Source: Maricaulaceae bacterium EIL42A08
Lineage (GTDB): Bacteria > Pseudomonadota > Alphaproteobacteria > Caulobacterales > Maricaulaceae
Length of the DNA stretch: 64,000 nt
NCBI GenBank assembly: GCA_024178355.1
Contig: JAMZNZ010000001.1
Coordinates: forward strand, 186,001-250,000
Direction: 5' to 3'
In this document: positions 37,452 to 45,070 of the stretch, piece after piece
Position numbering within the stretch: the stretch's first letter is position 1
How the letters are laid out: each line of letters starts with the position of its first letter
Position numbers and translations under genes: made by a program
Notes under the pieces: model-generated
Told to the model about the DNA's origin: nothing
Database searches by the model: none
What the model saw: only the letters and a program-made list of their open reading frames with translations

Positions 37452-38018
37452 GGTCAGTGCCTCCATACGAAAACTCCAGAACCGTGCCGCAGCACGTTGC
37501 AGAACTAAAATGATCAATAAGACTTGCGAAGGCAAGTCAAGTGAACTGTGTCAAAGTTACAAAGATACAGACAAATCGTCGCAATAAAGTAGACATAGCG
37601 TAGTTTTATACTAATTTAAAAATGCGCTTCACTAGGAAAGTTTTTCCCTTATCTAAATAATGACTTGTTCCACCACACGAATGCGCCCAGGTTGACGTAC
37701 GTTGAAAAAATGCTTTCTCAAGTTTATTCGCTAGCCACGTTCAAACCATAGTGAGGGCAAACTGCAGTATGGCTTTTCCACCTATGCTGAGACAGACCAC
37801 CAAACTGCACCCTGATCCACCCACGCAAAAACAAAGACACCTTGCACGTGTGCCTGCATGCAGTGTTCACCGGCGCCTCGACCGCATCAGTCGAAAGACA
37901 GAGGAGCCGTCGCCTGCGCGCGGGATAGTGTGACGCAGTGCCGACATCACTTCGCCTCAGGCGCAAAACGCGCTAAAGAGCCGCGCAAACAGTCTTGAAT
38001 GAGATGTGGAGCTCCTCG
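37452..38018. promoter_or_regulatory. AT-rich intergenic region between putA and glycosyltransferase
   Basis: No convincing gene is seen in these 567 bases. The part from about 37550 to 37740 is clearly more AT-rich than the rest of the window. A perfect palindrome GACTTGC-N4-GCAAGTC lies at 37521-37538, about 70 bp upstream of the putA start, and TTGACT overlaps it on the minus strand as a possible -35 element. It is a candidate operator for a proline-responsive regulator. A 60-codon open frame at 37751 has no good ribosome-binding site and unusual composition. Confidence 0.5.
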
Positions 38019-39113
38019 ATGGACGACAGCGCCCCTCTGCGCATCATGCTGGTGACCGACGCCTGGGAGCCCCAGGTGAACGGCGTTGTGCGCACGCTTT
38101 CCCGCACCACGTCGGAATGCCGGGAGATGGGCCACGAGGTCGAGGTCATCCATCCGGGGCTGGGCTTCAAGACCTTCCCGTTGCCGACCTATCCTGAAAT
38201 CAAGATGGCTATTGGTGCGCGCGAAGAGATTGAACGCCGCTTCAAGGAGTTCGAACCAGAGGCCATCCACATCGCAACCGAAGGCACGCTGGGTCAGGCC
38301 GCACGCTCCATCTGTCTGAAATGGAAGCTGCCCTTCACCACGAGCTACCACACCAAGTTTCCCGAATATGTGAACGCGCGCCTGCCCTTCATTCCGCTGG
38401 CGGCCGGCTACTGGTTCATGCGTCGCTTCCACAATTCGGGCAATCGACTGATGGTGGCGACACCCTCCATGCGCGACATGCTGCAGGAACGCGGCTTCAA
38501 CAATATCACCCCGTGGGCGCGCGGTGTGGACACCGAGCTCTTTCATCCCGACAAGCGCCACATGGGCGGAAAGAGCGTCTATGAGGGCATTGAAGGCCCG
38601 ATCTTTGTCTATGTTGGCCGTGTCGCGGTTGAGAAAAATATCGAGGCCTTCCTCGATCTTGATCTGCCCGGCACCAAGGTTGTTGTTGGCCCCGGGCCCC
38701 AGCTGGAGGAGCTAAAGGCGAAGTACAAAGACGTGGTCTTCACCGGCAGCAAGTCTGGCGACGAGTTGGCCCAACATTTTGCCGATGCCGATGTGATGGT
38801 TTTCCCAAGCTTCACCGACACCTTCGGCCTGGTGATCCTGGAATCCATGGCCACCGGCACGCCGGTGGCTGCCTATATCGCCAATGGGCCGAAAGACATC
38901 ATCCCCGGCTCCAAGGCCGGTTCGGTGAATGACGATCTGCGTGTGGCCTGCCTTGAAGCGCTTGAAATGAAGCGTGAGGACTGCCGCACCTATGCAGAGG
39001 GCTATTCCTGGCGGTCATGCGCCGAAGAATTCGTCAAGAATCTGAAGCCTCAGCCACGCCCCGAACGCCGCCGCTTCTGGCGCCGCCTGCGTCGCCTCGG
39101 CCGTCGCGGCTAG
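38019..39113 (+). CDS. GT4-family glycosyltransferase
   Basis: This protein of about 364 residues starts LRIMLVTDAWEPQVNGVVRT, the GT-B N-terminal pattern of GT4 enzymes such as MgtA and SqdX-like transferases. HTKFPEYVNARLPF and the C-terminal FPSFTDTFGLVILESMATGTPVAAY (Glu-x7-Glu motif) fit. It would transfer a hexose from a nucleotide sugar to a lipid or polymer at the inner membrane. The last 20 residues are Arg-rich. The ATG at 38019 has GGAG 7 bp upstream; ATG 38004 and TTG 37995 are alternatives. Confidence 0.9.
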   Translation: MDDSAPLRIMLVTDAWEPQVNGVVRTLSRTTSECREMGHEVEVIHPGLGFKTFPLPTYPEIKMAIGAREEIERRFKEFEPEAIHIATEGTLGQAARSICLKWKLPFTTSYHTKFPEYVNARLPFIPLAAGYWFMRRFHNSGNRLMVATPSMRDMLQERGFNNITPWARGVDTELFHPDKRHMGGKSVYEGIEGPIFVYVGRVAVEKNIEAFLDLDLPGTKVVVGPGPQLEELKAKYKDVVFTGSKSGDELAQHFADADVMVFPSFTDTFGLVILESMATGTPVAAYIANGPKDIIPGSKAGSVNDDLRVACLEALEMKREDCRTYAEGYSWRSCAEEFVKNLKPQPRPERRRFWRRLRRLGRRG

Positions 39114-39116
39114 GCT

Positions 39117-40331
39117 TTAACGCGGGATCTGCATCGCGGTCAGGTCACGAACCGTTTCCGCAGTTTCCATCCGGCGCGCCTCAGGCAGCGCGATCAGACC
39201 TCGATCGGCCATATAGCCGAACGGTCCCCACGCGTCTTCGCGCGTCAGTTCCTCAACAAACTCAAGGAAGCCTGGCTTCACACCCTGGTGCTGCGCCTTG
39301 GCGTAAACGTAGAGCGAGCGAGAACTGGGGTAGATGCCGTTCGAGATATTGTCGTAGGTCGGCTCGATACCGTCGAGGCGAGCCGCCTGAATGCGGTCGC
39401 CGTTTTGCTCAAGGAATGAAAATCCGAAGATGCCAAAGGCCGATGGCGCATTCGACAGGGTCTGAACAACCGAATTATCGTTCTCGCCCGAATCAACCCA
39501 GGCACCATCCTCACGGATGCGCGCAGCGATCTGTTCAAACTGCTGCGGTGAGCTTCGCTCAAGCTCACCAAGGCAGGTGAGCTGGCGCGCGCCCTCCAGC
39601 ATATCCAGCTCAACGAACGCATCGCGCGTGCCACTGGTGGGCGGCGGCCCGAACACTTCTATGCGCGAAACCGGCAATTGCGGATTGATGTCGGCCCAGC
39701 GCCGATAGGGATTGTCGATCAGCGTATTGCAGTCATATCCCGCGACCTGCGAAAAGCTTGAGTCAGATATCAAGCGGCCGTCCGCGCTCAACACAGGCCG
39801 GCCCTCGCCATTAACCGGCATGGGAATGCGCGCAGCGAGCGCCAGGAACAGGTCGCGCTTGGCGATGTCCATGGGCTCTGCGTCGACCGAATTTCCAAGC
39901 ACGATGCCGTCAAAGCCTATGAGAATCTCGACAATCTGAGTAACGCCGTTTTCCTGACAGAGCTGAAATTCGCTCGGCTTGATCCGGCGCGAGGCGGCCG
40001 TGAAATCAGGATAGGTGAGCCCCAGCCCTGCGCAGAACAGATTCATGCCGCCACCGGTTCCGGTCGCTTCCACCAGCGGGGCCGGAAATCCTGAACCCGC
40101 CCCGAAATTTTCCGCCGCCGTCGTAACGAACGGAAAGACCGTCGATGATCCGACCACCCTCAGAGTCTCGCGCCCTGTCGCAACGAGGTTTTGCTCCACC
40201 AGTCCGGCCTCTTCGAGCGGTGTGACCACTTCACCAGGCGGTGCCAAGACGACTTCCTCAGCCGGCTCCTCACACGCTGACAGCAGGATAAGTAGCGCAG
40301 CAAATCCAATGTTTTGGCAGGTCAGGCGCAT
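39117..40331 (-). CDS. PstS-like phosphate-binding lipoprotein
   Basis: A lipoprotein signal (IGFAALLILLSACEE) leads a phosphate-ABC-type binding domain: RVVGSSTVFPFVTTAAENF at about 54-72, EATGTGGGMNLFC, and GPPPTSGTRDAFVEL. These match the PstS fold, in which Ser/Thr/Arg/Asp residues bind phosphate. No pstCAB genes are in the window, so it may work with a distant transporter or as a sensor. The ATG at 40331 is chosen because it places the lipobox 20 residues in; longer starts bury the signal. Confidence 0.88.
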   Translation of the reverse strand: MRLTCQNIGFAALLILLSACEEPAEEVVLAPPGEVVTPLEEAGLVEQNLVATGRETLRVVGSSTVFPFVTTAAENFGAGSGFPAPLVEATGTGGGMNLFCAGLGLTYPDFTAASRRIKPSEFQLCQENGVTQIVEILIGFDGIVLGNSVDAEPMDIAKRDLFLALAARIPMPVNGEGRPVLSADGRLISDSSFSQVAGYDCNTLIDNPYRRWADINPQLPVSRIEVFGPPPTSGTRDAFVELDMLEGARQLTCLGELERSSPQQFEQIAARIREDGAWVDSGENDNSVVQTLSNAPSAFGIFGFSFLEQNGDRIQAARLDGIEPTYDNISNGIYPSSRSLYVYAKAQHQGVKPGFLEFVEELTREDAWGPFGYMADRGLIALPEARRMETAETVRDLTAMQIPR

Positions 40332-40665
40332 GGGGCGGAGGCTTTCTGATGACCAGCTATTAAAGTGACCGAGCCCTGTCGCCCGGCGGTGAGCGTGACA
40401 TGAGGGTACTTGAAATGTTGTAATGATCTCAACGCTGAAGAGGTAGAAAATCATCACGCCGAGACCACGGACTGCGCGCCCTTATGTCATTGCACTGAAA
40501 CAGTTTTATGACGTAGCGCCAACACCATTCGTCAATTGGCCATGATGTTGGATAGATTTTCCATGCGATTTCGCTTTACATCGTCTCGCGCAGATACTAA
40601 TCGGCGCCTCCCGGCGGAGGAGACGATGCCGGATTGGGTTAACTGCAAGCAGGGGGTCTCGTGAA
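40332..40665. promoter_or_regulatory. Divergent promoter region, pstS-like / ornithine decarboxylase
   Basis: These 334 bases separate two divergent genes. The right end contains the structured leader described at 40579-40630. Between 40470 and 40540 several TGTCAT/TGACAT-like hexamers occur, reminiscent of half pho boxes, but their spacing does not make a clear 18-bp PhoB site. No additional gene is seen. Confidence 0.4.
40579..40630 (+). ncRNA. Candidate speF-type leader RNA
   Basis: CATCGTCTC (40579-40587) pairs perfectly with GAGACGATG (40620-40628), enclosing GCGCAGATACTAATCGGCG and a small CCTC/GAGG hairpin. Position directly upstream of an ornithine decarboxylase gene, and the enclosed GCGCAGA-N-ACT-N-ATCGGCGC string, match what I recall of the alphaproteobacterial speF motif, a cis-regulatory RNA found before this gene. 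GTCTCG recurs at 40656-40661 just after the ribosome-binding site, so GAGAC could pair with either copy. The match is from memory, not from a covariance-model search. Confidence 0.55.
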
Positions 40666-41928
40666 TTGTCACGCTACCACACGCCCCTGGACCTGGTCCG
40701 CTCTCGGCCTGTCGAAGGCCCGGTCGCCTGCGCGCGGCCCGATCGACTAGCTATCGCGGCCACCTGGTTCCAGGACAATTTTCCCGGTGAAGTGCTTTAC
40801 GCTGTTAAGGCAAACCCTTCACCGTGGGTGATCGATGCCCTCTACGCAGCGGGCATGCGCTGGTTTGATGCCGCTTCACTTCCTGAAGTGGAGCTGGTGC
40901 GAGAACGCTGTCCAGGCGCAACCATTGCCTACATGCACCCGGTCAAAAGCCGCCACGCCATCCGGCGCGCCTATTTCGACCATGGCGTAAAGATCTTCGT
41001 GCTCGACTGCGAAGCCGAGCTGAAGAAGATTCTCGAAGAGACCCAGTACGCCAAGGACCTGACCCTGGTGGTGCGCCTTGCGGTGTCCAACGAAGGCTCG
41101 GCCCTGCCGCTGGCGGGCAAATTCGGTGCTGGGGAAGCTGAAGCGCCCGACCTTATCCGCCAGGCCCGCGCCCATGCCGACGAGCTGGGTGTGAGCTTCC
41201 ATGTGGGCAGCCAGTGCATGGCACCGGGCACCTATCGTGCTGCCATGGCTGAGGTTTCGCGCCTGATCGTTCAGGCCGGCGTGACGGTCGATATCGTCGA
41301 TGTTGGCGGCGGCTTCCCGTCTGTGTATCCGGGCATGCGCCCACCACCGCTGGCTGACTACATCACGGCCATCAAGGACGCGTTTGAGGACATGATGGTC
41401 CTTGAAAACGCTGACCTGTGGTGTGAGCCCGGCCGCGCCCTCATCGCTGAATCGGTATCGGTGCTAACCCGTGTCGAGCTTGTCAAAGGCAACCAGGTCC
41501 ATCTCAATGACGGGGCCTATGGCTGCCTTTACGACATGGTCTACGCCAAATGGCCCTTCCCGATCCGGGTGCACCGGGCCGATGGCGACCTGACCGAGCA
41601 AAGCGAAGAGTTCAAGCTCTACGGGCCAACCTGCGATTCCATCGACACCATGCCGGGCCTGCACACCCTGCCGGCGGATCTGGCCGAAGGTGATGTTCTG
41701 GAGATCGGCATGCTGGGCGCTTACGGCACTGCCATGGCCACTCGTTTTAATGGCTTCGGGGATGTGGAGACCTGTCAGGTCGACGACTACCCCTGGGCCT
41801 CACTTTACACCGGTAGCGCGGCTGAAGCCGTTGCTGCCCTTCCCGCGACCGCCGCAGAAGAGCGCGTTGTGCCCTTTGCACGCGCCCAGCGCCGTCGCCG
41901 TAACCGCTTGATGAAGAGACGCGGATGA
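40666..41928 (+). CDS. Fold-type III ornithine/diamino-acid decarboxylase
   Basis: This 420-residue PLP enzyme is of the alanine-racemase-fold decarboxylase family. PLP-binding Lys48 is in YAVKANPSP; HVGSQ (179-183), VDVGGGFPS (212-220), CEPGRALI (253-260) and YGPTCDSIDTMP with catalytic Cys323 are all present. It makes putrescine from ornithine (lysine is a possible second substrate). The only start that keeps the N-terminal strand is TTG 40666, about 10 bp after AGGGGG; the first in-frame ATG is 64 codons on. It overlaps the DHS-like gene by ATGA. Confidence 0.92.
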   Translation: MSRYHTPLDLVRSRPVEGPVACARPDRLAIAATWFQDNFPGEVLYAVKANPSPWVIDALYAAGMRWFDAASLPEVELVRERCPGATIAYMHPVKSRHAIRRAYFDHGVKIFVLDCEAELKKILEETQYAKDLTLVVRLAVSNEGSALPLAGKFGAGEAEAPDLIRQARAHADELGVSFHVGSQCMAPGTYRAAMAEVSRLIVQAGVTVDIVDVGGGFPSVYPGMRPPPLADYITAIKDAFEDMMVLENADLWCEPGRALIAESVSVLTRVELVKGNQVHLNDGAYGCLYDMVYAKWPFPIRVHRADGDLTEQSEEFKLYGPTCDSIDTMPGLHTLPADLAEGDVLEIGMLGAYGTAMATRFNGFGDVETCQVDDYPWASLYTGSAAEAVAALPATAAEERVVPFARAQRRRRNRLMKRRG

Positions 41929-42980
41929 CCGAGAACACAAACAAGAAAGCTGAACTGCTTTCCAGCCCCGTTGAGCATATCGATATCGCCAGCTTTGATG
42001 GCCGCGTGATCATCGACGCCTGGGAGAAGATGAGCTTCACCAGCCGCGATGCCGCACGCGCTGCACGCATCCTGCAGGCTGCGCAGGAAGACACCGATTG
42101 CGCCGTCATCCTGACGCTGGCCGGCTCCACGTCGGCGGGCGGCTGCATGCATGTCTGGCGTGACATGGTGCGCAACAACATGGTCGACGCGATCGTGGCC
42201 ACCGGCGCCTCCATCGTCGACATGGACTTCTTCGAAGCCCTTGGTTTTAAACACTATCAGGCCAAAGAGATCCCGGACGACCGGGTGCTGCGCGATCTTT
42301 ATATCGACCGCATTTACGACACCTATATCGACGAAGAAGACCTTCAGGCCTGTGACCACACCATTGGTGACATCGCCGACAGCCTGCCTGCCAAACCGAT
42401 CTCCAGCCGGGCCTTCATCAAGGCGATGGGCAAGTGGCTCGCCGATGGCAACGCCAAGAAGGAAGGCTCCCTCATCGAGGAATGCTACAAGCACGGCGTG
42501 CCGATCTTTGTGCCAGCCTTCTCTGACTGCTCGGCCGGTTTTGGCCTTGTAAAGCATCAGGTTGAGCGCATGAAGAAGGGCGAAGCCTATCTGTCGATCG
42601 ACAGCGTGGCGGACTTCCGCGAGCTCACCGATATCAAGATCAAGGCGGGTTCTACCGGCCTGTTCATGGTCGGCGGCGGCGTTCCGAAGAATTTTGCCCA
42701 AGACACTGTTGTTTGTGCCGAAATTCTCGGTCACGACGATGTCGAGATGCACAAATATGCCGTCCAGATCACCGTGGCTGACGTGCGCGATGGTGCCTGC
42801 TCCTCCTCAACTCTGAAAGAGGCTTGCAGCTGGGGCAAGGTGGATGTGGCCTTAGAGCAGATGGTCTACGCCGAAGCCACCACGGTCGCGCCAGTCATCG
42901 TCTCTGACGTCTTCCATCGCGGTGCCTGGAAAGCCCGCCCGCGCCACCGCTTCCAGGACCTGTTCGACGACGGTTTTTGA
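41925..42980 (+). CDS. Deoxyhypusine-synthase-like protein (possible homospermidine synthase)
   Basis: This 351-residue protein has the DHS fold: LTLAGSTSAGGCMHVWRDMV (NAD-binding), a central FVPAFSDCSAGFG, and the catalytic lysine region as SWGKVDVALEQMVYAEAT with Lys about 305. Eukaryotic DHS moves a butylamine group from spermidine to eIF5A, which bacteria lack, so another acceptor is needed. Some bacterial DHS-like enzymes make homospermidine, the acceptor being putrescine. Coupling to the decarboxylase that makes putrescine (ATGA overlap) fits that role. Activity is inferred. Confidence 0.85.
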   Translation: MTENTNKKAELLSSPVEHIDIASFDGRVIIDAWEKMSFTSRDAARAARILQAAQEDTDCAVILTLAGSTSAGGCMHVWRDMVRNNMVDAIVATGASIVDMDFFEALGFKHYQAKEIPDDRVLRDLYIDRIYDTYIDEEDLQACDHTIGDIADSLPAKPISSRAFIKAMGKWLADGNAKKEGSLIEECYKHGVPIFVPAFSDCSAGFGLVKHQVERMKKGEAYLSIDSVADFRELTDIKIKAGSTGLFMVGGGVPKNFAQDTVVCAEILGHDDVEMHKYAVQITVADVRDGACSSSTLKEACSWGKVDVALEQMVYAEATTVAPVIVSDVFHRGAWKARPRHRFQDLFDDGF

Positions 42981-43289
42981 GGGGCAGAGCCACCCCCGGG
43001 CGCGGACGCGCTCACCGGGGATATCTAAGGCCAATTTGAGGGATAGATATGCGGATAGATTGGTAAGCCCATGCCGATCTGTCCCCCCCTCTATCCCCGC
43101 ACGCCTATAAGCGCATCCTACCAGGATGGGATGAAGCTGATCACAAATCGGGTGAAACCTGACCCGTGCGATCTGCCTTAACGCATAGCGGCAATGAAAG
43201 CGCGCGCTCTCGCCTTTGGCGGGGCGAGCTGATAGAGCGGGGCATCCACACTGGATCGCCCCGTTTTTTCTTTTTGATGGAGTCCCGCC
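42981..43289 (+). promoter_or_regulatory. Structured leader with terminator/antiterminator upstream of MarC gene
   Basis: No gene is seen in these 309 bases. Hairpins: a GC stem at about 42993-43020; a two-part stem GGGATAG (43040-43046)/CTATCCC (43091-43097) enclosing GGATAGAT (43053-43060)/ATCTGTCC (43077-43084); CTCGCC (43209-43214)/GGCGAG (43223-43228); and a terminator at 43238-43275. CGGGGCGA (43220-43227) is also the exact complement of the terminator 3' arm TCGCCCCG (43256-43263), so the two pairings exclude each other. This is the layout of a transcription attenuator. Ligand or signal unknown. Confidence 0.55.
43238..43275 (+). terminator. Intrinsic terminator just before the MarC gene
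   Basis: CGGGGCATCCA pairs with TGGAT-C-GCCCCG (11 pairs, one bulged C, loop CAC), followed by TTTTTTCTTTTT. It ends 14 bases before the MarC start codon, so it can only act inside that gene's leader, or end a separate small RNA. Confidence 0.85.
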
Positions 43290-43949
43290 ATGGACGCCCT
43301 TGATCTTGGCCTTCTGACCGCTTCGCTCGTGACCTTCTTTGTGGTCATCGACCCGATTGGCGTGGCCCCGATTTTTGCCGGCCTGACCGATGGCTCCACG
43401 CCTCAGCACAAACGCACCATGGCGATCAAGTCGGTGATCATTGCCACCGGTGTGCTGTTTGGCTTTGCCTTCCTTGGCGAATGGCTGCTGGGCGCGCTTC
43501 ACGTCTCGCTGGACGCCTTCCGCGCCGCCGGGGGTGTGCTGCTCTTCATGCTGGCCCTCGACATGATTTTTGAAAAGCGCACCGAGCGCCGCGAGGAGCG
43601 CGCCGACGCCCTGAATGAAGCCGACGAGACCATTCCAGGCACCAATGTCGACATCTCGGTCTTCCCGATGGCGATCCCGATGCTGGCGGGCCCCGGTGCC
43701 ATTGCCTCCATCATGCTGTTCATGAGCGAGGCTGAAGGCAGCCTCACCGGTCAGCTGATGGTGTTTGGCGGCATGGGCGCAAACCTCTTGCTCTGCCTGG
43801 TGCTGTTCCTGGCCATTGGCCCGATCATGAAGGTGCTCGGCGAGACGCTGGCGGCCATGATCACCCGGATTCTGGGTGTGATCCTGGCGGCGCTGGCGGC
43901 CCAGTTCATCTTCGACGGCATCCAGGGCGCGCTGCTCAGCGGCGGGTAG
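43290..43949 (+). CDS. MarC-family integral membrane protein
   Basis: This 219-residue protein has about six membrane helices; FFVVIDPIGVAPIFAGLT at the N-terminus and FPMAIPMLAGPGAIASIML in the middle are MarC/YhgN family marks. Despite the name, MarC has no proven role in multiple antibiotic resistance; transport is assumed. A charged loop (about 94-118) separates the two halves. GGAG lies 8 bp before the ATG and just after the terminator. Its leader suggests control by premature termination. Confidence 0.9.
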   Translation: MDALDLGLLTASLVTFFVVIDPIGVAPIFAGLTDGSTPQHKRTMAIKSVIIATGVLFGFAFLGEWLLGALHVSLDAFRAAGGVLLFMLALDMIFEKRTERREERADALNEADETIPGTNVDISVFPMAIPMLAGPGAIASIMLFMSEAEGSLTGQLMVFGGMGANLLLCLVLFLAIGPIMKVLGETLAAMITRILGVILAALAAQFIFDGIQGALLSGG

Positions 43950-44060
43950 CCTGCACTCGATTGCCTCCCATGGTGGCGCCCGCCCCCTTCGCGCGCTAGG
44001 TATGCATCAGACCGACGCGAGAGACCTCGCGCTTTAGCCTGATGAGTGAGCCTTCGCCCG

Positions 44061-45050
44061 ATGACTGATGACGCGCTGATTGCCCTTGAGCCTGACACCA
44101 AAGCCGACTGCAAAGCCCTGTTCGGCTTTGATCCGGGCTTTGAGGTGGCCGCCTTCTCCACCCGTGACAGCCACGTGCCGGAGATTGACGAGACCTATGT
44201 CTTTGACGAGTCCACCACCAAGGCGATCCTGGCCGGCTTTGCCTTCAATCGCCGTGTCATGGTTCAGGGCTATCACGGCACCGGTAAATCCACCCACGTG
44301 GAACAGGTGGCTGCGCGCCTGAACTGGCCGATGATCCGCATCAACCTGGATAGCCATGTCAGCCGCATCGACATGGTCGGCAAGGACGCCATCGTCCTGC
44401 GTGACGGCCAGCAGGTCACCGAGTTTCAGGAAGGCATCCTGCCCTGGGCCGTTCAGCGCCCGGTCGCATTGTTGTTTGACGAATATGACGCCGGTCGCCC
44501 CGACGTGATGTTCGTGATCCAGCGCGTGCTGGAAGCCTCCGGCTCGCTGACGCTTCTGGACCAGAACCGCGTCATCAAGCCGAACCCGAATTTCCGTCTG
44601 TTTGCCACCACCAACACCGTGGGCCTTGGCGATACGACCGGCCTTTATCATGGCACCCAGCAGATCAACCAGGGCCAGATGGACCGCTGGTCGATCGTGG
44701 CGACGCTGAACTATCTCTCCAACGAGGTGGAAAACGAGATCGTCGTGGCCAAGCTGGGCGATCAGGCGAAGACCGAAGAGGGCGCGAAGATGATCGCCGA
44801 CATGGTCAAGGTCGCAGACATGACCCGCGAAGCCTTCATCGCTGGCGACCTGTCCACGGTCATGAGCCCGCGCACCGTGCTGACCTGGGCTGAGAACGCT
44901 GCCATCTTCGGCGATACCGGCCAGGCCTTCCGCCTGACCTTCCTGAACAAGTGCGACGAGATGGAACGCCCGGTCATCGCTGAAATGTACCAGCGCGTCT
45001 TCGGCGAAACGCTCAAAGAAAGCCCGGTGAAGCCGGGTGAAGCGGCTTAA
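44061..45050 (+). CDS. cobS: Cobaltochelatase subunit CobS
   Basis: A MoxR-type AAA+ ATPase of 329 residues with Walker [10 protein letters not shown] (70-78), [18 protein letters not shown] (Walker B) and [20 protein letters not shown] (sensor region). With CobT it powers CobN to insert cobalt into hydrogenobyrinic acid diamide in aerobic B12 synthesis. The ATG at 44061 gives the usual MTD... start; GTG 44046 is possible. It is followed 20 bp later by cobT. No cobN or other cob genes are in the window. Confidence 0.95.
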   Translation: MTDDALIALEPDTKADCKALFGFDPGFEVAAFSTRDSHVPEIDETYVFDESTTKAILAGFAFNRRVMVQGYHGTGKSTHVEQVAARLNWPMIRINLDSHVSRIDMVGKDAIVLRDGQQVTEFQEGILPWAVQRPVALLFDEYDAGRPDVMFVIQRVLEASGSLTLLDQNRVIKPNPNFRLFATTNTVGLGDTTGLYHGTQQINQGQMDRWSIVATLNYLSNEVENEIVVAKLGDQAKTEEGAKMIADMVKVADMTREAFIAGDLSTVMSPRTVLTWAENAAIFGDTGQAFRLTFLNKCDEMERPVIAEMYQRVFGETLKESPVKPGEAA

Positions 45051-45070
45051 AAGAAGCCTCCCCCTCACCC

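Noticed and set aside
37751-37933. 60-codon frame in the putA-glycosyltransferase gap
   Set aside because: No ribosome-binding site, proline- and histidine-rich sequence and no membrane or fold pattern; more likely chance.
40470-40540. PhoB box before the PstS-like gene
   Set aside because: TGTCAT-like hexamers are present but not in the direct-repeat spacing of a pho box.
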